A DNA stretch of 41,084 nt from Maribacter sp. (GCF_016744255.1 NZ_JADGES010000020.1:1-41084), one strand, 5' to 3'; counted from the stretch's first letter, positions 17,905 through 24,909 are shown. Notes: generated by a model not told the origin, from the sequence alone. Translations and numbers: made by a program.

Positions 17905-18033
17905 TATTGCTTGATTTTTTTTCATCTTGTGAACAATAGTCTTTGTAGATAAACACGACTTTTTTGGTTTAGCACTTGCTGTCTCTACTTTATTGTATGT
18001 CGTCATTGTTTTAAACAGGACTAATTGGTTATT

Positions 18034-18348
18034 TTAAATGGGTCTGTAATTTAGTAATCTTTCTACTTCTTTTATTCTCTTTTTTGTTACATTATTCTCT
18101 CTTAGAGAAGGATGTCCTATTTTTTACTGTTTCTTTATCCTGAGAGGTGTATGGTCTCATGGCTTACACAGATTTTACCATCTTTGGCAAGACGCTTTGC
18201 AATAAATTAAGGGCTCCACCTTCTGATTATTATTAAATCAGCCGTGCGCTCCATTGAACTAATCTGTCAATAATGCGAACTTTACTTTATTATGATGCTG
18301 ATAATCTGTTTTTCGTTGGACATGTTCTCCGATATACTTCCCCGCAGT
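18034..18348 (-). pseudogene. Remnant of an IS30-family transposase gene
   Basis: The stretch upstream of the sulfatase holds three minus-strand segments that read as pieces of an IS30-type transposase, in different frames. (A) 18348-18259: KYIGEHVQRKTDYQHHNKVK then LLTD and a stop. (B) 18257-18135: IIIRRWSP, a stop, then FIAKRLAKDGKICVSHETIH, which matches the IS30 pattern WSPExIAxRL-SHETIY. (C) 18072-18034: KEVERLLNYRPI, like the C-terminal VExxLNxRPRK block. Only about 60 bases separate B from C, so most of the DDE domain has been deleted. In-frame stops and frameshifts show it is dead. The family match is from memory of IS30/IS4351-type sequences; segment B is the strongest, C the weakest. 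Confidence 0.72.
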
Positions 18349-18649
18349 ATTTTAAATATGCATGTTGTAGTTATTACTTGAACTTACATTTCAGTAATAG
18401 TATATCACTTGAGTATTATTCCTGTAATGGATTTTAATAAGGTATATTTACTGTAGTATATTTCTATTAATTAGCTCTTCGTACAACTTTAGCGAATTGC
18501 AGAGGCTTTTTTAAGCCCTTTTTTTGATTAATGAAACGCTAGCGGCCAACTTAATGCCTGATTGTTAGTAAGTAACTATTTCATAGTGATTTTTAATCTT
18601 ACGCCTTGCTAATGTCATTACTCTGCAATTCGTTTCAATTCAAAAAAAT
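18349..18649. other. Gene-free stretch between the IS30 remnant and the dehydrogenase gene
   Basis: No intact gene is seen. The segment probably contains the eroded N-terminal end of the IS30 remnant. It holds a small GGCTT/AAGCC hairpin at 18504-18517 followed by a T-run, and the pair of 12-bp inverted repeats listed separately. A promoter for the gene at 18650 should lie here, but I find no exact TAnnTTTG match close to the start. Confidence 0.5.
18493..18632. repeat. Pair of 12-bp perfect inverted repeats bounding about 140 bp
   Basis: CGAATTGCAGAG at 18493-18504 and its exact reverse complement at 18621-18632 enclose 116 bases. They lie at the N-terminal side of the IS30 remnant. The outer copy is where a terminal inverted repeat of that element would be expected. 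No clear target-site duplication flanks the pair. It may be a leftover terminal repeat, a small non-autonomous element, or chance. Confidence 0.45.
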
Positions 18650-19804
18650 ATGACTTTTTTAAAAATGGGTGTTATTGGAACCTCAAAAAAAGAAGATGAA
18701 AGACGTGTGCCTATTCATCCAGAGCATTTAACAAGACTTCCAGAAAATATTCGTAGACAGCTTATTTTTGAGAAAGGTTACGGGAAGCCTTTCCATATGG
18801 AAGATGAAGAAATTAGCGATTTAACTGGAGGAGTAGCTACGCGAAGTGAAATATTATCTGATATTGGTTCTGTAATTATTGCCAAGCCTATTTTATCTGA
18901 TTTAGAAGAGCTAAAAGATGGCGGTGTTATTTGGGGGTATCCTCATTGTGCCCAACAAATGCAAATTACACAAACAGCTATAGATAAAAAACTAACTTTG
19001 ATTGCTTTTGAAGATATGTATGTATGGCATCCTAGCGGACAAATGGGGAGACATACTTTTTATAAAAATAATGAAATGGCAGGGTATAGTGCCGTTATAC
19101 ATGCGCTCCAGTTAAAAGGAATAGATGGTCATTATGGAAACCAACGGAAGGTAATTATTTTTAGTTTTGGTGCTGTAAGTAGAGGTGCCATTTACGCTTT
19201 AAAAGCGCATGGTTTTAGAGATATAACCATCTGTGTTCAAAGACCAGATCATGAGGTTAGAGAAGAAGTTTTAAATGTACACTATGTCCGAGTTCGAAAA
19301 GGAAAGGAGAACGAGCCTCGCTTGATTGTTGTTGAGCACGATGGTTCAGAACGATCGTTGTTAGATTTAATACATGAATCTGAAATAATAATTAATGGAA
19401 CCTATCAGGATACAGACAATCCAATAGATTATGTAAAAGAGGATGAAAAATCGATACTTAAACCTGGCTCACTTATTATTGATGTGAGTTGTGATGAAGG
19501 AATGGGTTTTTATTTTGCAAAACCTACCACTTTTAAAAACCCAATGATAGCAATAGATAAAATTGATTACTATGCAGTAGATCATACCCCGAGTTATTTT
19601 TGGGAAAGTGCTTCCAGATCCATTTCGGCCGCATTACTTGTGCATCTACCATCTGTAATCTCTGGTAGAGAAGGCTGGGATGAAAATATGACCATTAAAA
19701 ATGCCATAAATGTAGATAAAGGTATTATTGTAAAAGATACTATTCTTAGATTTCAGAATCGCAACAAGGATTATCCACATAAAATGGAGCCAGTTCTGGT
19801 ATAG
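18650..19804 (+). CDS. Alanine dehydrogenase/PNT-family oxidoreductase, N5-(carboxyethyl)ornithine synthase-like
   Basis: A 384-residue NAD(P)-dependent enzyme of the AlaDh/PNT superfamily. The N-terminal domain begins GVIGTSKKEDERRVPIHPEH, the family signature with the basic residue used for substrate binding. The Rossmann portion is around residues 160-190 (VIIFSFGAVSRGAIYALKAH), where the usual GxGxxG is replaced by SFGAVSRGA. The IIDVSCDEGMGF and DHTPSYFWESAS blocks resemble N5-(carboxyethyl)ornithine synthases and related opine-type reductases more than true alanine dehydrogenases. The ATG at 18650 is used; the ATG at residue 6 (18665) is also possible. It stands alone between the IS30 remnant and a convergent regulator gene, so the substrate cannot be inferred from context. 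Confidence 0.75.
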   Translation: MTFLKMGVIGTSKKEDERRVPIHPEHLTRLPENIRRQLIFEKGYGKPFHMEDEEISDLTGGVATRSEILSDIGSVIIAKPILSDLEELKDGGVIWGYPHCAQQMQITQTAIDKKLTLIAFEDMYVWHPSGQMGRHTFYKNNEMAGYSAVIHALQLKGIDGHYGNQRKVIIFSFGAVSRGAIYALKAHGFRDITICVQRPDHEVREEVLNVHYVRVRKGKENEPRLIVVEHDGSERSLLDLIHESEIIINGTYQDTDNPIDYVKEDEKSILKPGSLIIDVSCDEGMGFYFAKPTTFKNPMIAIDKIDYYAVDHTPSYFWESASRSISAALLVHLPSVISGREGWDENMTIKNAINVDKGIIVKDTILRFQNRNKDYPHKMEPVLV

Positions 19805-19855
19805 ATGTAGATAAGCCCAAAACTATTGTTTTGTTTCTGTATTGTAAAGTAAAAT

Positions 19856-19873
19856 GTATCCCTGTAAGGATAC
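19856..19873. terminator. Small hairpin between convergent genes
   Basis: GTATCC and GGATAC form a 6-bp stem around a six-base loop, between the dehydrogenase stop at 19804 and the regulator stop at 19879. The flanks are AT-rich but not clean T-tracts. It could serve as a weak bidirectional terminator. Confidence 0.4.
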
Positions 19874-19878
19874 TTAAT

Positions 19879-20463
19879 TTATTTAAATATTCTAAAAGCT
19901 GGAATATATTTGGTTTTTTTATTTTTTGAAATTCTAATTGTATTAACGACTATTACAACGAAATTATAGAAATATAATAGGATAACAGGAATATAAATTT
20001 TTGTAATAATCGAAGGAGATATATGTGTCATTAGGCCATTAAATACTCCTAAAAATAATAATATAAAGTAGGAGAAAAATATAATTGTCCAAGTTATTTC
20101 AAAATTTAAAATTGATTTTCCAATTTTATCTACATTTTTCAGTTTGTCTTTTTTGAGTATCCAAAATACCAAAGGAATAATAATTCCTAAAATTGGAAAG
20201 AATAAAAAGGCTAGCGCAGACAAACTCATTACTGTTAGATAGCCTTTATCTTCTTTTATTTTCCAATCAATAATATGATCAGGCGATGTATTCAATGCAA
20301 TGGCTAATCGTTTTAGAGAATCTCCTCTAGGAACAGTTTCATTGTTTTCGATTCGTTGTATTGTTCTTAAGCTTAATCCAGAATTTTCAGCTAATAATTC
20401 TTGAGTTACTCCTTTCTTATTTCTTAAATTTTTCACTCTTTGCGACAAAGTTGAATCTTTCAT
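19879..20463 (-). CDS. XRE-family HTH protein fused to a DUF4870-like membrane domain
   Basis: A 194-residue protein. Residues about 5-62 are a classic XRE helix-turn-helix (SQRVKNLRNKKGVTQELLAE, then SLRTIQRIENNETVPRG). The rest is hydrophobic, with about four membrane helices (around 75-105, 122-142 and 152-172) and a linker (KLKNVDKIGKSILNFEITWT) typical of DUF4870. This makes it a membrane-bound one-component regulator candidate, an architecture common in Flavobacteriia. Target genes are not evident; it may control itself. It is convergent with the dehydrogenase gene and has its own 255-base upstream region. Confidence 0.82.
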   Translation of the reverse strand: MKDSTLSQRVKNLRNKKGVTQELLAENSGLSLRTIQRIENNETVPRGDSLKRLAIALNTSPDHIIDWKIKEDKGYLTVMSLSALAFLFFPILGIIIPLVFWILKKDKLKNVDKIGKSILNFEITWTIIFFSYFILLFLGVFNGLMTHISPSIITKIYIPVILLYFYNFVVIVVNTIRISKNKKTKYIPAFRIFK

Positions 20464-20623
20464 TTTATATAATTTTAATTTGGAGTAAAAGTATGGTGGG
20501 TATTATCCTTTGTGTTGCGTCTTTAAGGTGTCATTTTTACGTCAATTACGTCAAAGTAATACAAACAAAGGCGTAGCGATGAAGTGTGCGGTAACAAATG
20601 AATGATTACTTTTTATCACTCAG

Positions 20624-20654
20624 ATAGGAAAATATGTTGTTTTTGATTTCCTAT
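20624..20654. repeat. 8-bp perfect stem-loop in the upstream region of the XRE gene
   Basis: ATAGGAAA at 20624-20631 pairs with TTTCCTAT at 20647-20654 around a 15-base T-rich loop. A second small palindrome, GTGAT-GTA-ATCAC, follows at 20685-20697. Both lie between the RluA-type gene stop and the XRE gene start. Neither looks like a standard terminator for the RluA gene. Confidence 0.35.
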
Positions 20655-20718
20655 GCATTAGCTTCTTGGGAGAATGTTGTGTAAGTGATGTAATCACCTC
20701 TGTTTTAGTTGTGAGTTT

Positions 20719-21387
20719 TCAGCTAGATTTGAATGTCCAAAAAGCATTTTTTGGTAAAGGCGCTTCGAAGGTTTTAGATTCTTTAGAATCAGAAATTTGA
20801 TAGGTTAACTTTCGTGCATGAAGGCAAATAGATAGCGGCAAGTACTCTTGGTCCGACCCATATTTTTTGTCTCCAATAATAGGGAGTCCTATATTTGCTA
20901 ATTGGGCTCTTATTTGGTGGAAGCGACCAGTTTTTGGTTTTATTTCTAAAAGATAACCAAAATCGTTTTTATCTATAACTAGATAAGAAAGAGTGCATTC
21001 TAGAGAGTCCTTGGTTTTTGTAGGGACTATATCGGCTCTTTTTTCAAGCTTATTTTTTACGAGAAAATTAATTAAGTGTCCTTTGTTCTTTGGTGGCTTG
21101 TTTTTAACAATTGCCAAATACGTTTTTTGAACTTTTCGGCTACTAAATAAATTGTTAAATGCCACAAGAATACTTTTTTTCTTAGCAAAAATCAATACAC
21201 CACTTGTTACGCGATCTAATCTATGTATTACTCCTATGTAGGGTTTTTGTTTATTTTTTAAAAGGTGATTAAAAACTTGATTTTCAACAGTTAGATCCTC
21301 GTAAGGGCTTTTTTCACTTATAAGGCCAGCCATTTTGTTTACGACTATATAATCGTTGTTTTCACATACTATTTCAAGGTTTGTCAT
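20719..21387 (-). CDS. RluA-family RNA pseudouridine synthase
   Basis: A 222-residue pseudouridine synthase that isomerises uridine in rRNA or tRNA. The catalytic motif is HRLDRVTSG with D58 as the nucleophilic aspartate. The usual downstream blocks are present (KTYLAIVKNKP, LEIKPKTGRFHQIRAQLA and IIGDKKYGS). It has no S4 RNA-binding domain, so it belongs to the short RluA/TruC-like group. The target base cannot be read from the sequence. It is monocistronic on the minus strand. Confidence 0.88.
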   Translation of the reverse strand: MTNLEIVCENNDYIVVNKMAGLISEKSPYEDLTVENQVFNHLLKNKQKPYIGVIHRLDRVTSGVLIFAKKKSILVAFNNLFSSRKVQKTYLAIVKNKPPKNKGHLINFLVKNKLEKRADIVPTKTKDSLECTLSYLVIDKNDFGYLLEIKPKTGRFHQIRAQLANIGLPIIGDKKYGSDQEYLPLSICLHARKLTYQISDSKESKTFEAPLPKNAFWTFKSS

Positions 21388-21708
21388 TAGCAGTTTTGTT
21401 TTTCCTGTCCATTGAATTGTTATTATTGTTTTTATAAATATTCAATAATAATATGTTTCATACAATTCATAAATAGTTAACTTCTTATTTTTAGTTAGTG
21501 GAACTATTTTTTTGGTGAGTATTCATTTTTTATAATGGTTAGTATAAGAGTAATCGCTGGTTAAGTAAACTAGTCTTTTAGGATAACAATATACTTAATT
21601 ATATATAAAAAATGATTTAAGTTTGTACCCAAGACACTATTGTCTTTATAGATTGTTCGGAGCGTTAATCAAATTAAAAATGCGGTAAAGATATATTTTA
21701 TTATGCGT
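21388..21708. other. Gene-free stretch between two minus-strand genes
   Basis: 321 very AT-rich bases without an open frame I would trust. An AT hairpin with a 9-bp perfect stem (TTATTATTG at 21420-21428, CAATAATAA at 21443-21451) lies just upstream of the RluA gene, probably in its leader. A 6-bp stem with a tetraloop (AAGACA-CTAT-TGTCTT) lies closer to the TIGR04283 gene stop and could end its transcript. I see no tRNA or recognisable gene remnant. Confidence 0.5.
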
Positions 21709-22419
21709 TTAACTTGTTGCAATTTTTCTACGGTAAAATTCGTGTAATTTATCGGGGCTTGCTCCAAAAAGTTTTTTAAGGTGAATTATGCCAAAATAGA
21801 ATTGTAGTCTGTAAACGCCAATTTCCTCGTACCTCCGAGCAGAGGTTGTTACTTTTTGTGGAAGAACAACAAATTTGGTATTGTTGTAAATTCTACTAAT
21901 AATTTCATTGTCTTCATAGATTATATAGTCTTCATTGAAACCTTGAATTTTTTGAAATAAGATTTTTGTAATAAAAAGAGATTGGTCTCCTCCTCGACAA
22001 ATTTGGTAATTGAGTTTAGAAAACCAAGCGAAGAAATTTAAAAAAAGATGACTACTATCAAAAGCCATCCTAAAACAACCAGATTCTTTATTTTTAGTAA
22101 CAGTTGTAAGGATAAGGGAGTCAAAATTTTTAGGAGGAAAAGTATCTACATGTAAAAAATATAGAATATCACCAGAGGCTATTTTGGCTCCAGCATTCAT
22201 TTGCACAGCTCTACCTTTTATAGAGGTAATTACGGTAGCACCATTTTTCTTTGCAATGGAAATAGAATGGTCTGTACTACCACCATCAACCACAATTATT
22301 TCTTTAATTAATTGGGTGTTGGAGGTCTTATTTTTTAATACATTCAATAATTTTTCTATGCTTTCCTCTTCGTTTATAACAGGAATAATGATGGATATTT
22401 GGAGCTTATTATTTTTCAT
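21709..22419 (-). CDS. TIGR04283-family glycosyltransferase (arsenosugar-cluster type)
   Basis: A 236-residue GT-A glycosyltransferase of the subgroup annotated as arsenosugar biosynthesis glycosyltransferase. Motifs are IIPVINEEES, VDGGSTD at 44-50, KGRAVQMNAGA, and the metal-binding LHVDT at 89-93, followed by the family's C-terminal YRLQFYFGI block. Its start overlaps the end of the DUF547 gene by 11 bases, so it is the last gene of the operon. In the arsenosugar scheme this family is thought to attach glycerol or a sugar unit to the dimethylarsinoyl-ribose core; direct biochemical proof is limited. Here the arsM step appears broken, so its present role is uncertain. Confidence 0.82.
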   Translation of the reverse strand: MKNNKLQISIIIPVINEEESIEKLLNVLKNKTSNTQLIKEIIVVDGGSTDHSISIAKKNGATVITSIKGRAVQMNAGAKIASGDILYFLHVDTFPPKNFDSLILTTVTKNKESGCFRMAFDSSHLFLNFFAWFSKLNYQICRGGDQSLFITKILFQKIQGFNEDYIIYEDNEIISRIYNNTKFVVLPQKVTTSARRYEEIGVYRLQFYFGIIHLKKLFGASPDKLHEFYRRKIATS

Positions 22420-23128
22420 TTAAGCTCCAGTTATAAGTTATATAATTAATATGTGTTTGTTTTGTAATTTTTATTAGGGTGTATGGTTTTATAAAATCTA
22501 TAAGGGTGCCTTTGTTGGTGAAATCTTTTTTAAACCATTTAAAAATTTCGGATAGCTCTACTTCTTTGGGCGTTATTTTATTTCGTTTGGGGTCGTTAAT
22601 AAAATTTCTGGTAGCCTCATCTAACTGGCTATCTACTTTAGAAGAAACAAAGGCTTCATTTTTTAATTGTGGACATGAATAAGACGCGCAGTTAATTGCA
22701 AAATGAATTCTTGGTTCTTGCATCTTTCTAAGAATTTTATGTTCAATATCACCTAAAGAAAGAACCTTGTTGCCTATGGTTATCCATTCTTTATCCCAAG
22801 GTCTAGAAATATTTTTAATACTTTTTAAAGGGTAGTTATCTAGAATTAGTTTTACCGTCGCTGCATTATATAGATTGATATAAAAAGCTAATTTTTCATT
22901 TTTACTCCAGTCAGAAGTAGGGGCGTTATTAGCTAATGTTTCTAAATAGGAAATTATTTTTGGGGAACAACTTTTTAGGTTTTTATAATCTACATTGCCA
23001 TCGTCATCGACATAGATTTTAAGTAAAGAATCCCAATTAGCATGTAAATTTTCTGTAGTGGTTTGGGAGGCCATTAAATTGCTCCAGAACCAAACTACTA
23101 CAGAAACTAATAAAATAGAGGAGCGCAT
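22409..23128 (-). CDS. DUF547 domain protein, exported (second copy)
   Basis: A 239-residue protein with an N-terminal signal peptide (about 1-20, ending MASQ) and a full DUF547 domain. The most typical region is IHFAINCASYSCPQL; other blocks are FYINLYNAATVKLILDNYPL and GDIEHKILRK. It is a distant paralogue of the protein encoded at 6693, with the same block order. DUF547 proteins recur in flavobacterial arsenosugar clusters, where their role is unknown. It overlaps the TIGR04283 gene by 11 bases. The 270 bases upstream contain the arsM remnant. Confidence 0.85.
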   Translation of the reverse strand: MRSSILLVSVVVWFWSNLMASQTTTENLHANWDSLLKIYVDDDGNVDYKNLKSCSPKIISYLETLANNAPTSDWSKNEKLAFYINLYNAATVKLILDNYPLKSIKNISRPWDKEWITIGNKVLSLGDIEHKILRKMQEPRIHFAINCASYSCPQLKNEAFVSSKVDSQLDEATRNFINDPKRNKITPKEVELSEIFKWFKKDFTNKGTLIDFIKPYTLIKITKQTHINYITYNWSLNEK

Positions 23129-23193
23129 ATATAAAGTTTAATTAAATAGTAGGTTTGTCAAGGGTTACCTTACAAAATAATAGACTTTTACGT

Positions 23194-23402
23194 TTAACAG
23201 CGTCTACTACCTACACTTACATAAAGAACTCTGGGGATGTTTTACTAAATTTTCTGCAGAAACAATGTTTTTACAACTATAATTCTATGGTTATAGAAAG
23301 TTCATAAAATTGCTAAACCAGATTGGTTGTACAGCAAAGGCGAACGTCAGGAGTTAGTGCAGTATTTTTGTAAAGGTCATTTGTAGCGTCTAAATAACTC
23401 AT
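23194..23402 (-). pseudogene. arsM: Truncated, frameshifted remnant of arsM (arsenosugar-type arsenite methyltransferase)
   Basis: The ATG at 23402 overlaps the phosphorylase TGA as ATGA, the coupling expected of an intact operon. It encodes MSYLDATNDLYKNTALTPDV followed by RLCCTTNLV, then a TAG at 23315-23313 where the family has tryptophan (TGG to TAG), then QFYELSI. After further stops, another frame reads IVSAENLVKHP (23266-23234). One extra C at 23233 shifts to RVLYVSVGS (23232 down), matching the SAM-binding LYVGVGG motif, and that frame stops at 23194. The matched pieces follow the order of the flavobacterial ArsM N-terminus (LTPDVxLCCTT, then GCGSTV, then NPxVLYVGVGGG). Roughly the first 80 codons remain; the rest of arsM and any arsS are gone. 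The identification uses remembered family sequence. Confidence 0.75.
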
Positions 23403-24220
23403 AATTGTTTCATTAATTCTTTGAGTAATTTTATCATTTTCGGCTCTGCTTTTCCGGCAATATTTATGATTTCTTGAATATTTACGGGTTGTAAATTATC
23501 TGGGTCACATTCATCTGTAAGAACCGATACAGCAACAATTGGTAGCCTTAAATGGTTGGCTACAATAACTTCGGGAACCGTACTCATGCCAACAGCATCT
23601 GCACCAAGTATTTTAAGCATTCGGTATTCTGCTTTAGTTTCTAATTGTGGCCCAACGACAGAGGCGTAAACGCCAGTTTTTAAGTCTATATTTTCCTTTT
23701 TAGCGATTGCCTTCAGTTGCTCGCCCATTTTACGATGGTAGGGCTCTATCATATCTACAAATCTATCCCCAAATTCACTTACGTTCTTGAATGCTAAAGG
23801 CGACCCGCCTTGTAAGTTAATATGATCTTCAAGAAGCATTAAATCCCCTTTTTTATAATCTAAATTTATGGCTCCGGCAGCGTTAGAGATGAAAAGATTC
23901 TTAATTCCTAATAGGTGCATAACCCGAATTGGGTAGGTAATATCCATTAAGTCGTAGCCCTCGTATAAATGAAATCTACCTTCCATGACTACCACTTTTT
24001 TGCCTTCAATAGTTCCGTAAATTAATTTTCCAGAATGGAATTCTACAGTTGCTAATGGGAAAAATGGAATTTGGTTGTAGTGTGCTACAATAGGATTTTC
24101 AATTTCGTCGACTAGTTTACCTAATCCTGTTCCTAAAACAATTCCAATTTCGGGAGCAACAAAGCCTTTGTTTTTAAGAAATTGTACAGATTCTTTTAAT
24201 TGTTTTTCTGTTAATATCAT
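23399..24220 (-). CDS. Purine nucleoside phosphorylase, trimeric type I
   Basis: A 273-residue phosphorylase that cleaves purine nucleosides to base and ribose-1-phosphate. Motifs are the phosphate loop GTGLGK at 30-35, GRFHLYEGY at 81-89, SNAAGAIN near 112-119, GPQLETKAEYRM with the base-binding E194, and GMSTVPE at 211-217. Where mammalian and Bacillus 6-oxopurine enzymes have T-N, this protein has T235-D236 (TDECDP); an aspartate there is seen in adenine-accepting MTA phosphorylases. In an arsenosugar pathway it could remove adenine from dimethylarsinoyl-deoxyadenosine. The start overlaps the TIGR04282 stop by four bases and its own stop overlaps the arsM remnant start by the same ATGA. 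Enzyme class firm; substrate preference inferred. Confidence 0.87.
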   Translation of the reverse strand: MILTEKQLKESVQFLKNKGFVAPEIGIVLGTGLGKLVDEIENPIVAHYNQIPFFPLATVEFHSGKLIYGTIEGKKVVVMEGRFHLYEGYDLMDITYPIRVMHLLGIKNLFISNAAGAINLDYKKGDLMLLEDHINLQGGSPLAFKNVSEFGDRFVDMIEPYHRKMGEQLKAIAKKENIDLKTGVYASVVGPQLETKAEYRMLKILGADAVGMSTVPEVIVANHLRLPIVAVSVLTDECDPDNLQPVNIQEIINIAGKAEPKMIKLLKELMKQL

Positions 24221-24888
24221 ATGTTTTTTATAAAAGATTTAAAGACTTCAATATTTTGGATGTCTTCGTAAACATCTACATCATTTTTCGCCTCTAAGAT
24301 ATGAATTTTAGTATTTTTTAAATCGTTTAAAGTGTTTTGTAATACGGTATTTGTGCCCCAGACCTTATTTTTAAAAACCTTAGAGTTTAGGGTTTTCATG
24401 CCTAAGAGGTAATATCCACCATCTGTAGCGGGGCCAATAACATAATCGTTGGTGTTTAATTGGATAAATGCATTTTCAATATCCTCCTGCGATAAATCAT
24501 ACATATCACTTCCAATAACGATTATACGCTCAAAATTGCTATTAAAACCTTCCAGAAAAGCATTATACATACGTTCTCCTAGGTCGGAACCTTCTTGTAA
24601 TTTTTTATTGTAGATGGCGTTGTCCCATGTGTCTTTTTTCCAGATTTCCTCGGAATAAAAAACCTGTTTAGTAGCATATAAATTTTTAGTAAGACTTGCG
24701 GTATGTTTTAATAGAAACTTATATATTTCTAAAGCTGCATTTTTTCCAACGGTAGTAGCTAAGCGTGTTTTGCATTTTCCTAATTCTGGATTTCGCGTAA
24801 AAATAAGAAGTAGGTTTTTAGAATTTACAAGCTCAAATCGGATTGCTTTTTCGTCAGATTTATTTTCGTTCGGAGTTATTACACCCAT
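24217..24888 (-). CDS. TIGR04282-family glycosyltransferase-like protein (arsenosugar-cluster type)
   Basis: A 223-residue protein of the DUF2064/TIGR04282 family, a nucleotidyltransferase-like GT-A fold. Diagnostic blocks are FTRNPELGKCKTRL at 30-43, EGSDLGERM, IVIGSDMYDLS, and GPATDGGYYLLG. The family is found beside TIGR04283 in arsenosugar clusters and elsewhere, and may activate or transfer a glycosyl or glycerol unit. The first 20 residues precede the domain and may be dispensable. It follows the rhodanese gene after 21 bases and overlaps the phosphorylase gene by four. Confidence 0.85.
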   Translation of the reverse strand: MGVITPNENKSDEKAIRFELVNSKNLLLIFTRNPELGKCKTRLATTVGKNAALEIYKFLLKHTASLTKNLYATKQVFYSEEIWKKDTWDNAIYNKKLQEGSDLGERMYNAFLEGFNSNFERIIVIGSDMYDLSQEDIENAFIQLNTNDYVIGPATDGGYYLLGMKTLNSKVFKNKVWGTNTVLQNTLNDLKNTKIHILEAKNDVDVYEDIQNIEVFKSFIKNI

Positions 24889-24909
24889 AATTTACGTAGG
24901 CCTAAGAAG

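Noticed and set aside
18138-18160. CTGAGA-containing sequence resembling part of a TPP riboswitch
   Set aside because: The other conserved riboswitch elements are absent, and the bases are explained by the transposase remnant (ETIH then LSG on the other strand).
18273-18437. 54-codon plus-strand open frame
   Set aside because: It is antisense to the IS30 remnant and rich in Tyr and Cys without any domain, as expected of a shadow frame.
21388-21708. Possible gene remnant like those at 18034 and 23194
   Set aside because: I read all frames and found no protein motif; only AT-rich hairpins are visible.
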